A stretch of DNA of 38,712 nucleotides from a virus: the IMG/VR virus record IMGVR_UViG_3300037133_000122, positions 1 to 38,712 of that record. One strand, written 5' to 3'. The position numbers were made by a program, and so were the translations under genes. Below, piece after piece: positions 30,109-37,475 of this stretch. Numbering within the stretch: the stretch's first letter is position 1; every line of letters begins with the position of its first letter. The notes beneath the pieces are model-generated. The model did not search any database, was not told where the DNA came from, and saw only the letters and a program-made list of their open reading frames with translations.

Positions 30109-32532
30109 ATGCCTGGATTACTTGACGTGCTGAAAAAGATTGCAATAGCGATGGTGGCCGGAGCGTGCATGGCAGCCGCCGCATTGTCTCAGGTTACCCT
30201 GACCGGCGCCAAGCTGAGCACAGCCGACCAGGCCGGGCTGCTTTACGCGTCCAACTTTGGCCAGTGGCAGGTGCCGGCGGGCAACCTGGGCCAGTACTCA
30301 TGGAATAATGGCTCCTACTGCATGCCGACCGTGGGCTCGGTCTATCCCGGCATCACAATCAATGCTTTTACGGTGGGCACTCCGGTTGAGATCGTCGACA
30401 TAGACACGCCAATCCACAACGAGATCGTGACGCCGACCGCGGTTACCATCTCATGGGTTGGCACTGACCCTGTGAGTTGCTCCATCTCGATCACGCCGGT
30501 TTATGGCCACAACCATTTTTACTTCATCTCGGCGACTGGCGGCCTTCAGGAGGCAATCAACTGGGCCGGCACGACGCCCTACCAGGTCATCGTCACGCCG
30601 GATTGGAGTCTGCTTGGCGGCATAACCTCGACCATCACCTCGGCAACCGGTAACGCCAACGTGACCATCCTCGATGACCGCACCGCCTGCTCTATAGCAT
30701 ATCTCTGGTCCGGAAGCGCCTATGCAGCGCAGAACTCGTCGTGCTCGGGTGGGGGTGGGGGTGGCGTCACTCAGATCACAGCGGGAAATAACATCACAAT
30801 CTCTCCCATCGGTGGCACAGGCGTGGTAACAATCAACGCCTCCGGCAGCACGATCAGCGTCAACGGAGCCACAGTCCCATCTCCAAACCTCAACCACACG
30901 TCTCCTGCTGCGCAGTCCGGGTATGTCAACGGAACATGGCAGGTAAATGGCCAACAGGTCAGCGTGGAGGTACCAATTTCCGGGATAGGAAGCATTGTAT
31001 CTGGGGCGAATGTTGTTTTTACTGGCGACTCAGCCATGGTGGATGACAGCGGAAATACTCTGGGTGCGGCAGTAACCGCGACGGCGGCCAGTTGCACGTC
31101 TGGAGGTCTGTGCACTGTAACAGCTCCCAATGCATTCACGGCGAATCAATGGGTTGACTTCGGAGCCAGTTTCAGCCCGATATGCCTCCGTAACGGTCCG
31201 ACAGGTAACGGGTACTACGGCACAGGAACACAGTTATTTCAGGTGCTTTCTTCCGGTTCGAGCTCCAGTCAGTTCGAGATTCAGACATCCTGCACAGGCG
31301 TAAGCGGCACAGGAGGAACGGTAGAGGACGCAACTTACTTCCTGCCCATTGTGACCACGAGCAAGCCCGCGTTCGCGAACGTGAATGCTTTCTACCTGCG
31401 CAACGGCGTGGATGTCGCCGGTATCTATGGGGGATACACCGGATTGGTCGCCGAGCAAGCAACCAATTTCAACGCCATGTACGGCAGTCTTCTTCCTTCA
31501 GTTACCGGTAAGCCCTTGTATTTTCTCGAAGAGGGTGGCGTCAACGACCAGTGCAATGGAGAGTCTGTATCCGCAATCGAAGGGTACTTTCAATCGTTCT
31601 GGGCGCAAGCTCACGCAGCAGGAGCGTATGTAGTCCAAAATCTGATTCCAGCCTATTCTGGTTGTTTTGGATCGGCTACAAGCCCTCTCACGCTGAACAC
31701 ATGGCTGGAAGCGCAGGGAAAGAGCACGAGCAACGCTTCGTCCGGGCAATACTGGGATTATGCGGGCGTGGATATGGAAGCCTTCGGGTTGATGAGCAAT
31801 CCCTTCCCTGCCTCGAATATTGCCTTAATGTCCCAGGCATGGGGTGCTGCCGTGTCCGCTCCAGGCACATCGGGGTTCACGCTGACAGCGTGTAATAGCG
31901 AAAGCAACTGTGCCCCCCTCATCGATCCAATTTTTCCGGGATACATTGAAACGACTGGCGATGTGTTAGTGGGCTACATATTTGACGGAACGGGCATGAT
32001 GACTTTAAGCGCCAACTACGCTGGAGGTTACATAGACACCTATGGCGGCGGTTATTTGTACCTTGAAGGCACTGCCCCCACTGGCTCATGCTCATCAATG
32101 GGATGGGTTCTCTCGGAAGATGGAAAGCAGAGCTACTGCAACGGCACAACCTGGACTCAGCCGTTCGGCGGTGGCGGATCAATCCCATCGCAGTACAAAA
32201 CATGGTCCTGTGAGCCGGGTCTAGGCGACGGCACAAACGCAATCACGGGGGGAACTTACCACCAAACCACCTGCTACAACCAAAGCGGCGTAACCTGGAC
32301 CATCACCGCCATTAACTGCTACACGAACAACTCAGGGACGAGCACCATCGCCGTAACGGATGGGACGAATAACTTGCTCTCGACCTCCACGCTGGTCTGC
32401 TCCCCAAGTCCGGCGACGGGCGCAGTGAGCAGCAGCCACTACACCATCGCCAGCGGCGGATCAATTGTCTTTACCTTCGCGGCGGACGGGACCAGCGCGC
32501 AAACGACATGGATTGTGGGAGGAACTTACTAA
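30109..32532 (+). CDS. Large secreted fibre-like protein with SGNH/GDSL hydrolase-like domain
   Basis: 807 residues from ATG 30109 (GGAGG seven bases upstream), with signal peptide IAIAMVAGACMAAAALSQ. Residues ~20-200 share the N-terminal module of the 26752 protein (HNEIVTPTAVTI, SATGGLQEAINWAG). A glycine linker (GGGGGG, ~220) leads to beta repeats. From ~300 an SGNH-like domain appears: VVFTGDSAM (block I Ser) and EEGGVNDQ (block III Asn-Asp), with WAQAHAAGAYVVQNLIP as the expected fold segment. A clear DxxH block V is not seen, so activity is uncertain. The C-terminal ~110 residues form a beta-rich tip. It may deacetylate or cleave a surface polysaccharide. Confidence 0.65.
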   Translation: MPGLLDVLKKIAIAMVAGACMAAAALSQVTLTGAKLSTADQAGLLYASNFGQWQVPAGNLGQYSWNNGSYCMPTVGSVYPGITINAFTVGTPVEIVDIDTPIHNEIVTPTAVTISWVGTDPVSCSISITPVYGHNHFYFISATGGLQEAINWAGTTPYQVIVTPDWSLLGGITSTITSATGNANVTILDDRTACSIAYLWSGSAYAAQNSSCSGGGGGGVTQITAGNNITISPIGGTGVVTINASGSTISVNGATVPSPNLNHTSPAAQSGYVNGTWQVNGQQVSVEVPISGIGSIVSGANVVFTGDSAMVDDSGNTLGAAVTATAASCTSGGLCTVTAPNAFTANQWVDFGASFSPICLRNGPTGNGYYGTGTQLFQVLSSGSSSSQFEIQTSCTGVSGTGGTVEDATYFLPIVTTSKPAFANVNAFYLRNGVDVAGIYGGYTGLVAEQATNFNAMYGSLLPSVTGKPLYFLEEGGVNDQCNGESVSAIEGYFQSFWAQAHAAGAYVVQNLIPAYSGCFGSATSPLTLNTWLEAQGKSTSNASSGQYWDYAGVDMEAFGLMSNPFPASNIALMSQAWGAAVSAPGTSGFTLTACNSESNCAPLIDPIFPGYIETTGDVLVGYIFDGTGMMTLSANYAGGYIDTYGGGYLYLEGTAPTGSCSSMGWVLSEDGKQSYCNGTTWTQPFGGGGSIPSQYKTWSCEPGLGDGTNAITGGTYHQTTCYNQSGVTWTITAINCYTNNSGTSTIAVTDGTNNLLSTSTLVCSPSPATGAVSSSHYTIASGGSIVFTFAADGTSAQTTWIVGGTY

Positions 32533-33275
32533 TGAAGAGACTGCTTATTCTTCTCGCGCTTCTTCCTTTGCTGGCGATTGGCGGTGGCCAGAATGTAATG
32601 ACGGGAAATCACCGGGCCGTCTTTTCATCGGTCTACGTCGCGCCCACTTACGCGACGGAGACCAACGCCACGTCTGGCAGTGCGTCTAGTACGAGCATCA
32701 CCACATCGGCCTCGACGATTGGCCCGAGCGATATCGTTTATGTGTTCTGCCGACAGAGTTCAAGTAATACAGATTTATCTATCAATTCCACACCGGCCAA
32801 TATAGAAACCTCAAGTTTGGGGAATCACCTGAATTCACCGAGTACGGCTGACACTTTAATGGTTGCTTTCTATCATCCGGCGGCAGGTTCAACAACATTC
32901 ACATGCAGTAGCACCTACTCGAACCCTTATTTGACGCTCCTCGTTTTGCAGTTCCAGGGTGGAAGCATCAGCACAACCGACTATAACAACAGTTCTCTTC
33001 CCACCTATTTGTATGGCTCCGGAACGAGCACTCAGCCAATTTCGAGTTCATTCTCTACGACCGCGAAAGGCTTGATTGTATTCTGTGAAGATCAGGACGG
33101 TGGCGCCACAGTCACCGTGGGCAGCATTGGCGCCTTGACAACGACCCTGGTGAATCCGATCAACGGTCCGGCTTGTGAATATGCTATTCCAACGGCGGCA
33201 CAAACAGGCATCACAGCCTCGATCAACATTTCAACCTCATTAGACTGGGCTTATGGCTTGATGCCGTGGAAGTAG
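32532..33275 (+). CDS. Secreted beta-rich protein, last of the fibre cluster
   Basis: 247 residues; ATG 32532 overlaps the previous stop (TAATG), with GGGAGG upstream. Signal peptide MKRLLILLALLPLLAIGGGQ. The body is Ser/Thr-rich (TETNATSGSASSTSITTSAS) with regular strands and four cysteines, in the style of a jelly-roll or carbohydrate-binding fold. Coupled to the SGNH-fibre gene, so probably part of the same assembly or surface function. Confidence 0.5.
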   Translation: MKRLLILLALLPLLAIGGGQNVMTGNHRAVFSSVYVAPTYATETNATSGSASSTSITTSASTIGPSDIVYVFCRQSSSNTDLSINSTPANIETSSLGNHLNSPSTADTLMVAFYHPAAGSTTFTCSSTYSNPYLTLLVLQFQGGSISTTDYNNSSLPTYLYGSGTSTQPISSSFSTTAKGLIVFCEDQDGGATVTVGSIGALTTTLVNPINGPACEYAIPTAAQTGITASINISTSLDWAYGLMPWK

Positions 33276-33309
33276 AGCAGGGCCGGGACAAGCCCGTAGG
33301 GCGGCGCGG

Positions 33310-33741
33310 ATGATGGACGAGTACGATAAAATCTTGGTAGCAGAACAAGGGGCCATTATGCAAGCCTTCGAGGGAGATAAACGACAGGGAATGGAGCGGC
33401 GGGAAGGCGTGCAGGAAGCGTGCGCGTATTTGTGTGCTACGGTTACTAAACTGGAGGGATCGGTGGATAAAGGATTTGCCGTGTTGGATCTGCGCGTGGG
33501 ACGAGTCGAGGAAGGAGTTTCCAATTACCGCGACTTTCAAGTGGAGGCACGTAAATTCTTTGTGGAAAATACAACACAAAGAGCTGCTGATATAGACTTT
33601 CGCAACTGTCGCGATCAGGAGATCAGGGAAGCCCTTGAAAAGCACTATCGCGCATCCACGCTCCGCATCAGTATAGTGGGGGCGGCAATCGCACTGGCGA
33701 TCTTTTTGTTAGCGCTAACCCAGTTCTACTCGAGGCAATAG
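33310..33741 (+). CDS. Coiled-coil protein with C-terminal membrane anchor
   Basis: 143 residues (ATG 33310 or 33313). A long charged helical region (EGDKRQGMERREGVQEACAY, DLRVGRVEEGVSNYRDFQVEARKFF) ends in one transmembrane helix (ISIVGAAIALAIFLLALTQFY). The layout resembles phage i-spanins or haemolysin-XhlA-like lysis accessories, although the orientation (C-terminal anchor) fits XhlA better. It opens the lysis region. Confidence 0.5.
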   Translation: MMDEYDKILVAEQGAIMQAFEGDKRQGMERREGVQEACAYLCATVTKLEGSVDKGFAVLDLRVGRVEEGVSNYRDFQVEARKFFVENTTQRAADIDFRNCRDQEIREALEKHYRASTLRISIVGAAIALAIFLLALTQFYSRQ

Positions 33742-33939
33742 ATGGGGCTCAGACCACCAGAACCTCCTCCCCCCTGGCCGGTGATTGGCCGCAAGAAGGA
33801 TCCAACGGAGGCGGAAATAAAGGAGACTCTCAAGAAAGCCCACGCGGCCCGTGACTGGCGTCGGGAGTGGGCAGAGAGGCATCAGATTTCGGATGAGGCG
33901 ATTATCGAATATCAGCGTCACGAGAGGGGCCTAGGATGA
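33742..33939 (+). CDS. Small hypothetical protein
   Basis: 65 residues; the ATG follows the previous stop directly and its end overlaps the next start (ATGA). Proline-rich N-terminus (RPPEPPPPWPV), then a charged helix (EAEIKETLKKAHAARDWRREWAERHQ). Probably a cytoplasmic partner of the adjacent membrane proteins; no family recognised. Confidence 0.5.
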   Translation: MGLRPPEPPPPWPVIGRKKDPTEAEIKETLKKAHAARDWRREWAERHQISDEAIIEYQRHERGLG

Positions 33940-34217
33940 CAGCGACTGAAAAGTGGGCTTATGGCCTGTTTGCGGCAGCGATTGGAGCAGCAGGAGGAGC
34001 AATTCCTCTCGTGATTATTGCTCCACTTACGTTCAATATGACGGGACCGGGGCTTGAGAAGCTCGCCGAGGCCTGCATCGGTCAAGCCCTGATTGCAGTT
34101 GGCCTGTACCTAAAGCAAAGTCCCCTTCCGGCCATCCAGACCACAACGCTAGAGACGACCACGCTAGAGACGACCACTACAGTGTCTCCGGCTCCCCCAA
34201 CCATCAACCCCAAATGA
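33936..34217 (+). CDS. Holin-like two-pass membrane protein
   Basis: 93 residues. Two hydrophobic segments (WAYGLFAAAIGAAGGAIPLVIIAPL and ACIGQALIAVGLYL) separated by a short loop and a Thr-rich cytoplasmic or periplasmic tail containing a duplicated TTTLETTTLETTT. Size, topology and position just before other membrane proteins and the endolysin suggest a holin or antiholin, without a diagnostic motif. Confidence 0.5.
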   Translation: MTATEKWAYGLFAAAIGAAGGAIPLVIIAPLTFNMTGPGLEKLAEACIGQALIAVGLYLKQSPLPAIQTTTLETTTLETTTTVSPAPPTINPK

Positions 34218-34229
34218 AGGAGATTCATT

Positions 34230-34424
34230 ATGCTTTCATTGCTCGTAACGCTTTTGATCGTGCTGCTGATTTTCTCGGTGATTTGGTGGGTATTGACGAT
34301 GATTCCGTTGCCTCCCCCTGTCGCACAAGTGGTACGTGTCGTGGTTGCCGTGCTCATGCTTGTTTGGCTGGTCTACGCCCTGCTTCCCTATGCGGGATAC
34401 GGCGTCCACCCGATGCTGCGATGA
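34230..34424 (+). CDS. Small two-pass membrane protein (holin-like)
   Basis: 64 residues; GGAG upstream. Two transmembrane helices (LLVTLLIVLLIFSVIWWVLTMIPL and VVRVVVAVLMLVWLVYALL) with the IPLPPPVAQ turn common in tiny phage membrane proteins placed near lysis genes. It could be the holin or a structural membrane protein. Overlaps the next gene (ATGA). Confidence 0.5.
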   Translation: MLSLLVTLLIVLLIFSVIWWVLTMIPLPPPVAQVVRVVVAVLMLVWLVYALLPYAGYGVHPMLR

Positions 34425-34543
34425 CACGCGTGATCGTCCTCGCTGCATTTGTCTTCCTGTTTTTCATGGCGCTGACTATCTTGGTGCAGAGCGCAGGAGA
34501 AGTCGCTTTCGATTTGCTCGGCCTACTACCCGGCGTAAAATGA
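34421..34543 (+). CDS. Very small single-pass membrane protein
   Basis: 40 residues from ATG 34421, overlapping the previous stop. One transmembrane helix (VIVLAAFVFLFFMALTILV) and a short amphipathic tail. Third consecutive membrane protein of the lysis region. Function unknown. Confidence 0.45.
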   Translation: MTRVIVLAAFVFLFFMALTILVQSAGEVAFDLLGLLPGVK

Positions 34544-34551
34544 GGAGAATC

Positions 34552-35304
34552 ATGGTTGACCAACCCAGACTGAAACTTGGCCGCAAGGCCATCAAAACCG
34601 ACACGCGCACGCTGATGCTGGCGAACTACCTCACGCCCTCGCTGCCCGCGCCGCCGCCGGCCGCCGACTGGACCAGGGGCATCGCAAGCTGGGGCATGAT
34701 GCTCAACGACAAGCTGGGCGACTGCACCATCGCTGGCATCGGCCATGCCGTACAAGTGTGGAGCGCCAATTCCTGCCAGGAAATCACGGTTCCCGACGAT
34801 GCGATCCTCGCGTCCTACGAGCAGTGGGACGGCTACAACCCCGCCGATCCCTCCACCGACCAGGGCGGCATCGAACTGGACGTTCTGACAGACTTCAAGG
34901 CGAACGGGCTGGCCGGCCACAAGCTGCTCGCCTTTGCCGACGCCAAGGCCGCCAATCTGGTCGAAGTCCGGCAGTCGATTGCCCTGTTTGGCGGCGTCTA
35001 CATCGGCGTTAGCCTGCCGCTCACCGCGCAATCGCAGGATATGTGGGATGTGGTGCCCGATGACGGCAGCGGAAGTTCGACGGCGGGCAGTTGGGGCGGC
35101 CATGCGGTCTTCGTCCCCGCCTACGACCCCGATGGGTTTACCTGCATCACCTGGGGCGCGCCGAAAAAGATGACCACCGCCTTCTGGAGGGCGTACGTGG
35201 ACGAGGCGCACGCCCTGCTCTCGCCCGACTGGCTCACCGCCAAGGGATCGCCCAGCGGATTCGACCTCCAGCAGCTTCAGCAAGATCTCTCTGTTATCAA
35301 GTAG
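34552..35304 (+). CDS. Papain-like (C39-type fold) cysteine-peptidase-like protein
   Basis: 250 residues from ATG 34552 with GAGGAGA five bases upstream. Cys58 in NDKLGDCTIAGIGHAVQVW and His184 in SWGGHAVFVPAYD, followed by CITWGAPKKM, form the usual Cys-His order of papain-fold peptidases such as C39 or NlpC-like enzymes. No signal peptide. Similar stand-alone proteins occur in bacteria and phages. It may cut a host or virion protein or peptidoglycan cross-links; the location in the lysis cluster favours a role in cell exit, but this is inference. GC is higher than in neighbours, suggesting separate acquisition. Confidence 0.6.
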   Translation: MVDQPRLKLGRKAIKTDTRTLMLANYLTPSLPAPPPAADWTRGIASWGMMLNDKLGDCTIAGIGHAVQVWSANSCQEITVPDDAILASYEQWDGYNPADPSTDQGGIELDVLTDFKANGLAGHKLLAFADAKAANLVEVRQSIALFGGVYIGVSLPLTAQSQDMWDVVPDDGSGSSTAGSWGGHAVFVPAYDPDGFTCITWGAPKKMTTAFWRAYVDEAHALLSPDWLTAKGSPSGFDLQQLQQDLSVIK

Positions 35305-35469
35305 AAAGGATTCCATGCGTTCCTTGATCCTTATGTTTCTATTTGCGCTTCTAACGCCGGCTCAGGCTCGGGTAAAATGGTGCCATCGACTTCACGCCAG
35401 CTCTCGAAGGAACATCTTCCTATCACGTTTAACCCGCGCTCCGGCGCACAACCACAAGGAGAATGAATC

Positions 35470-35967
35470 ATGTGTAAAGTCACCGAAAGTCAGATCGCTG
35501 CCGATGGACAGGTTGCCGGAAACGCTCTCGACCAGATCGCCAACGCGGCCAAGGCGGAGGATCCCATACTGGCCACCAATTTGGAGGCCGCTGCGAGCAC
35601 GCTGGAAACTGCCACGGCGAACTGGCATACTGGAACCCCACTTACCGACGTGGAAACGGCTGAAACCGCAGTTCTTGCTATCCTGAACGTGATTCCCGAG
35701 ACGGCTCCATACTCCACATTCGTTGCTATCGCATTCACTGCTCTGGAAGCCCTGATCGCCAACATGGCCACACAGAGCACACAGACCGGGGATGAACTTC
35801 CCGATGCGGTTACGCTGCGAAAGGCTATGCTGGCCCTGCCCGAGAGCCACTGGCACGGAATGGTACACATCCACCGCTGGCCCGGAGAGGGACCGCGCAC
35901 GGCCCTATCGCGGCGCTGGAACGATCAGGTGGAGAAACAGCCAGATCTCGGCTTCAAAAAACTGTAA
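35470..35967 (+). CDS. Helical hypothetical protein in the lysis region
   Basis: 165 residues from ATG 35470 (AAGGAG upstream). The first ~110 residues are Ala/Thr-rich helices (LDQIANAAKAEDPILATNLEAA, ETAVLAILNVIPETAPY), then a basic Trp-containing tail. No transmembrane segment or motif. The 165 bases before it (35305-35469) hold no convincing gene; an overlapping frame from 35315 with a signal-like start is doubtful. Confidence 0.5.
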   Translation: MCKVTESQIAADGQVAGNALDQIANAAKAEDPILATNLEAAASTLETATANWHTGTPLTDVETAETAVLAILNVIPETAPYSTFVAIAFTALEALIANMATQSTQTGDELPDAVTLRKAMLALPESHWHGMVHIHRWPGEGPRTALSRRWNDQVEKQPDLGFKKL

Positions 35968-35976
35968 CCGTTTACC

Positions 35977-36002
35977 GTGGGCGTAGAGCAATCTGCGCCC
36001 AC
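35977..36002 (+). terminator. Hairpin after the 165-aa gene
   Basis: GTGGGCG and CGCCCAC pair over seven bases around a 12-base loop, ten bases after the stop. No T run follows. It is immediately followed by hairpin element copy C. Confidence 0.4.
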
Positions 36003-36003
36003 T

Positions 36004-36094
36004 AAAGTTTGCGCGGGCGTGCTGAATTGGCTATGCGTGGATTTAGCCCGTTTCACGCCGGGCAGTAGCCAGCATGACCCGGCCCGCGCAATTC
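36004..36094 (+). repeat. Hairpin element copy C: conserved closing stem, 63-nt unique interior
   Basis: Begins AAAGTTTGCGCGGGC and ends GCCCGCGCAATTCAA. Arms TTGCGCGGGC (36009-36018) and GCCCGCGCAA (36082-36091) pair over ten bases. The interior has nested stems (GCTGAATTGGCTA against TAGCCAGC, and GCGTG/CACGC). Terminal sequences match copies A and B read on the minus strand, so all three copies lie in the same orientation relative to local transcription. It stands 51 bases before the endolysin. Confidence 0.65.
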
Positions 36095-36144
36095 AAATCA
36101 TAATAAGCCGCGCGCTATTATAGGGAAGCGCTTGAAGGTGTAAT

Positions 36145-36651
36145 ATGAGCGATTTTGCAACCTGCTTGGCCTGGACCCTCCACAATGAGGATTCCCAGCT
36201 CACCTATGAGGCCACGCCGGATATCGGAGGCTTTGCTATTGCGGGCATAAACTCACATGTGTGGCCAGCTTCGTACGCATATATTGCGGGGCTTCCTGTG
36301 ACTGAACGTGCGGCCGCCGTTTCAACATTCTACCGGTGCAAGTTCTGGGCTCCGGCGATGGCGAAAATCGTGTCGAATGAGGTTGCCAAGCGGTTGTTCG
36401 ATTGCGCGGTAAACGAAGGATTCGAGACCGCAGTGTGCATCTTTCAGCGCGCGATTGCGGACCTCTCGGGCATCATCGACGAAGACGGGAAGCTGGGGAA
36501 GGGCACCGTGGACCGTGCGAACCTGTTGGACCCTGACAAGCTGGTGCGGGCGTTCCAGAATGAGCGCGTCACGGCCTACGAGAAGATCGTCGCGGAGCAT
36601 CCCGAAAAGAAGGATTGCTTGGCCGGCTGGTTGGCGCGGGCTCGACTCTGA
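36145..36651 (+). CDS. GH108-type lysozyme (endolysin)
   Basis: 168 residues from ATG 36145 with GAAGG seven bases upstream. The N-terminal half follows the GH108 pattern: FATCLAWTLHNEDSQ with the catalytic Glu in HNED, then D-I-G-G-F-A-I-A-G-I (usually DxGGxTxxGI). The C-terminal half (AKRLFDCAVNEGF, AVCIFQRAIAD, IDEDGKLGKGTVDRAN, then YEKIVAEHPEKKDCLAGWLARA) is the associated peptidoglycan-binding domain. It would cleave glycan strands at the end of infection after holin action. There is no signal peptide, in line with holin-dependent release. Confidence 0.8.
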   Translation: MSDFATCLAWTLHNEDSQLTYEATPDIGGFAIAGINSHVWPASYAYIAGLPVTERAAAVSTFYRCKFWAPAMAKIVSNEVAKRLFDCAVNEGFETAVCIFQRAIADLSGIIDEDGKLGKGTVDRANLLDPDKLVRAFQNERVTAYEKIVAEHPEKKDCLAGWLARARL

Positions 36652-36775
36652 CCGTCTTCACGCCAGCCATAGTTGCTCAGATCGAGGCTGGACTCGCCAA
36701 AGATATTGACGCGGCGCTCGAAAATCCGAGAGAGCCCCAGCGCAGCAAAAGTGATAGAATCGCACCGAGGTTCTC

Positions 36776-37165
36776 ATGTCCCAATCAAATCCAAAAGTGA
36801 CCAATATTCCGATCAATGCCGCCGGCGGAGCGCTGACACTGATCACAACCACGATCATGTGCAGCAAGGTAGAGGTGCAGGAAGACCCCAACTACAACGC
36901 CGGGGTTGCGCAAGGCCTGCGGGGATACTATCTCGACCCTGAATCCAACCATGCAAACCCCGCCCGAGACAATCCTATAGAGCAGACCTGGCTTCCCAAC
37001 ACAGCCGGCGAGAACGGCAGGGCTTATCAGCCAATCATTTTTGGCGGTGACGCTGGACGTGTGCATGGCGGCCAAGGCAACTACGTGGGAGCGCAGGGAA
37101 CACCTCTACTGAGCCTGGTCAGTAGCGTTCTCGCAACTGGCGTGTTGTTGGTGGAGTGGCCGTAA
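36776..37165 (+). CDS. Hypothetical protein preceding the portal operon
   Basis: 129 residues from ATG 36776 (GAGG upstream). Beta-rich with Asn/Gly turns (NIPINAAGGALTLITTTIMCSKVEV) and the central RGYYLDPESNHANP and GGDAGRVHGGQGNYVGAQG segments; resembles a minor virion decoration or scaffold protein but lacks a diagnostic motif. The 124 bases upstream (36652-36775) contain only a doubtful short frame. Confidence 0.45.
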   Translation: MSQSNPKVTNIPINAAGGALTLITTTIMCSKVEVQEDPNYNAGVAQGLRGYYLDPESNHANPARDNPIEQTWLPNTAGENGRAYQPIIFGGDAGRVHGGQGNYVGAQGTPLLSLVSSVLATGVLLVEWP

Positions 37166-37166
37166 A

Positions 37167-37472
37167 ATGTGGATATTTCCGTGGGTCAGCAGAGAACGAC
37201 TGGAAGAAACTGAGCGCCGCTTAGCAGCCTCTGATGTCGAGCGGCAGAGGCTGCTCGACCTACTTCTGTCTGGCGCTGTCCCTGACCGCACCAAACAAAT
37301 CCAGGCCGTTGAGTCGGCGGAAGACGTCAACAGTATCAGGTTAGCAGAAGAGATCGACAACGGGTCAAATCATCCTGTTCCCTTCTCGACGCCTTTTGAC
37401 CGAGTGCTGAATCGGTTTAGTACCGAGTTTGGCAAGGGTCCAATTCCAGCAAAATTCAGAGCGAGGGTGTAG
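37167..37472 (+). CDS. Small helical protein upstream of the portal
   Basis: 101 residues from ATG 37167. A charged coiled-coil helix (SRERLEETERRLAASDVERQRLLDLLL) and a loosely structured C-terminus. It directly precedes the portal by three bases. A scaffold or portal-assembly role is possible but not shown. Confidence 0.45.
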   Translation: MWIFPWVSRERLEETERRLAASDVERQRLLDLLLSGAVPDRTKQIQAVESAEDVNSIRLAEEIDNGSNHPVPFSTPFDRVLNRFSTEFGKGPIPAKFRARV

Positions 37473-37475
37473 TCG

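Noticed and set aside
30740-30770. G-rich run as a G-quadruplex element
   Set aside because: It encodes a run of glycines acting as a linker inside a clear open frame; no independent evidence for regulation.
23491-33275. Diversity-generating retroelement acting on the fibre genes
   Set aside because: No reverse transcriptase gene and no template/variable repeat pair were found in the window.
35315-35686. Frame from ATG 35315 with signal-like N-terminus
   Set aside because: The N-terminus is suggestive and AAAGGA precedes it, but the downstream part is an Arg/Pro-rich shadow of the 35470 gene over more than 200 bases.
36615-36800. 61-aa frame between lysozyme and the 36776 gene
   Set aside because: Overlaps both neighbours, has no ribosome site and no recognisable protein pattern; left as unresolved gap.
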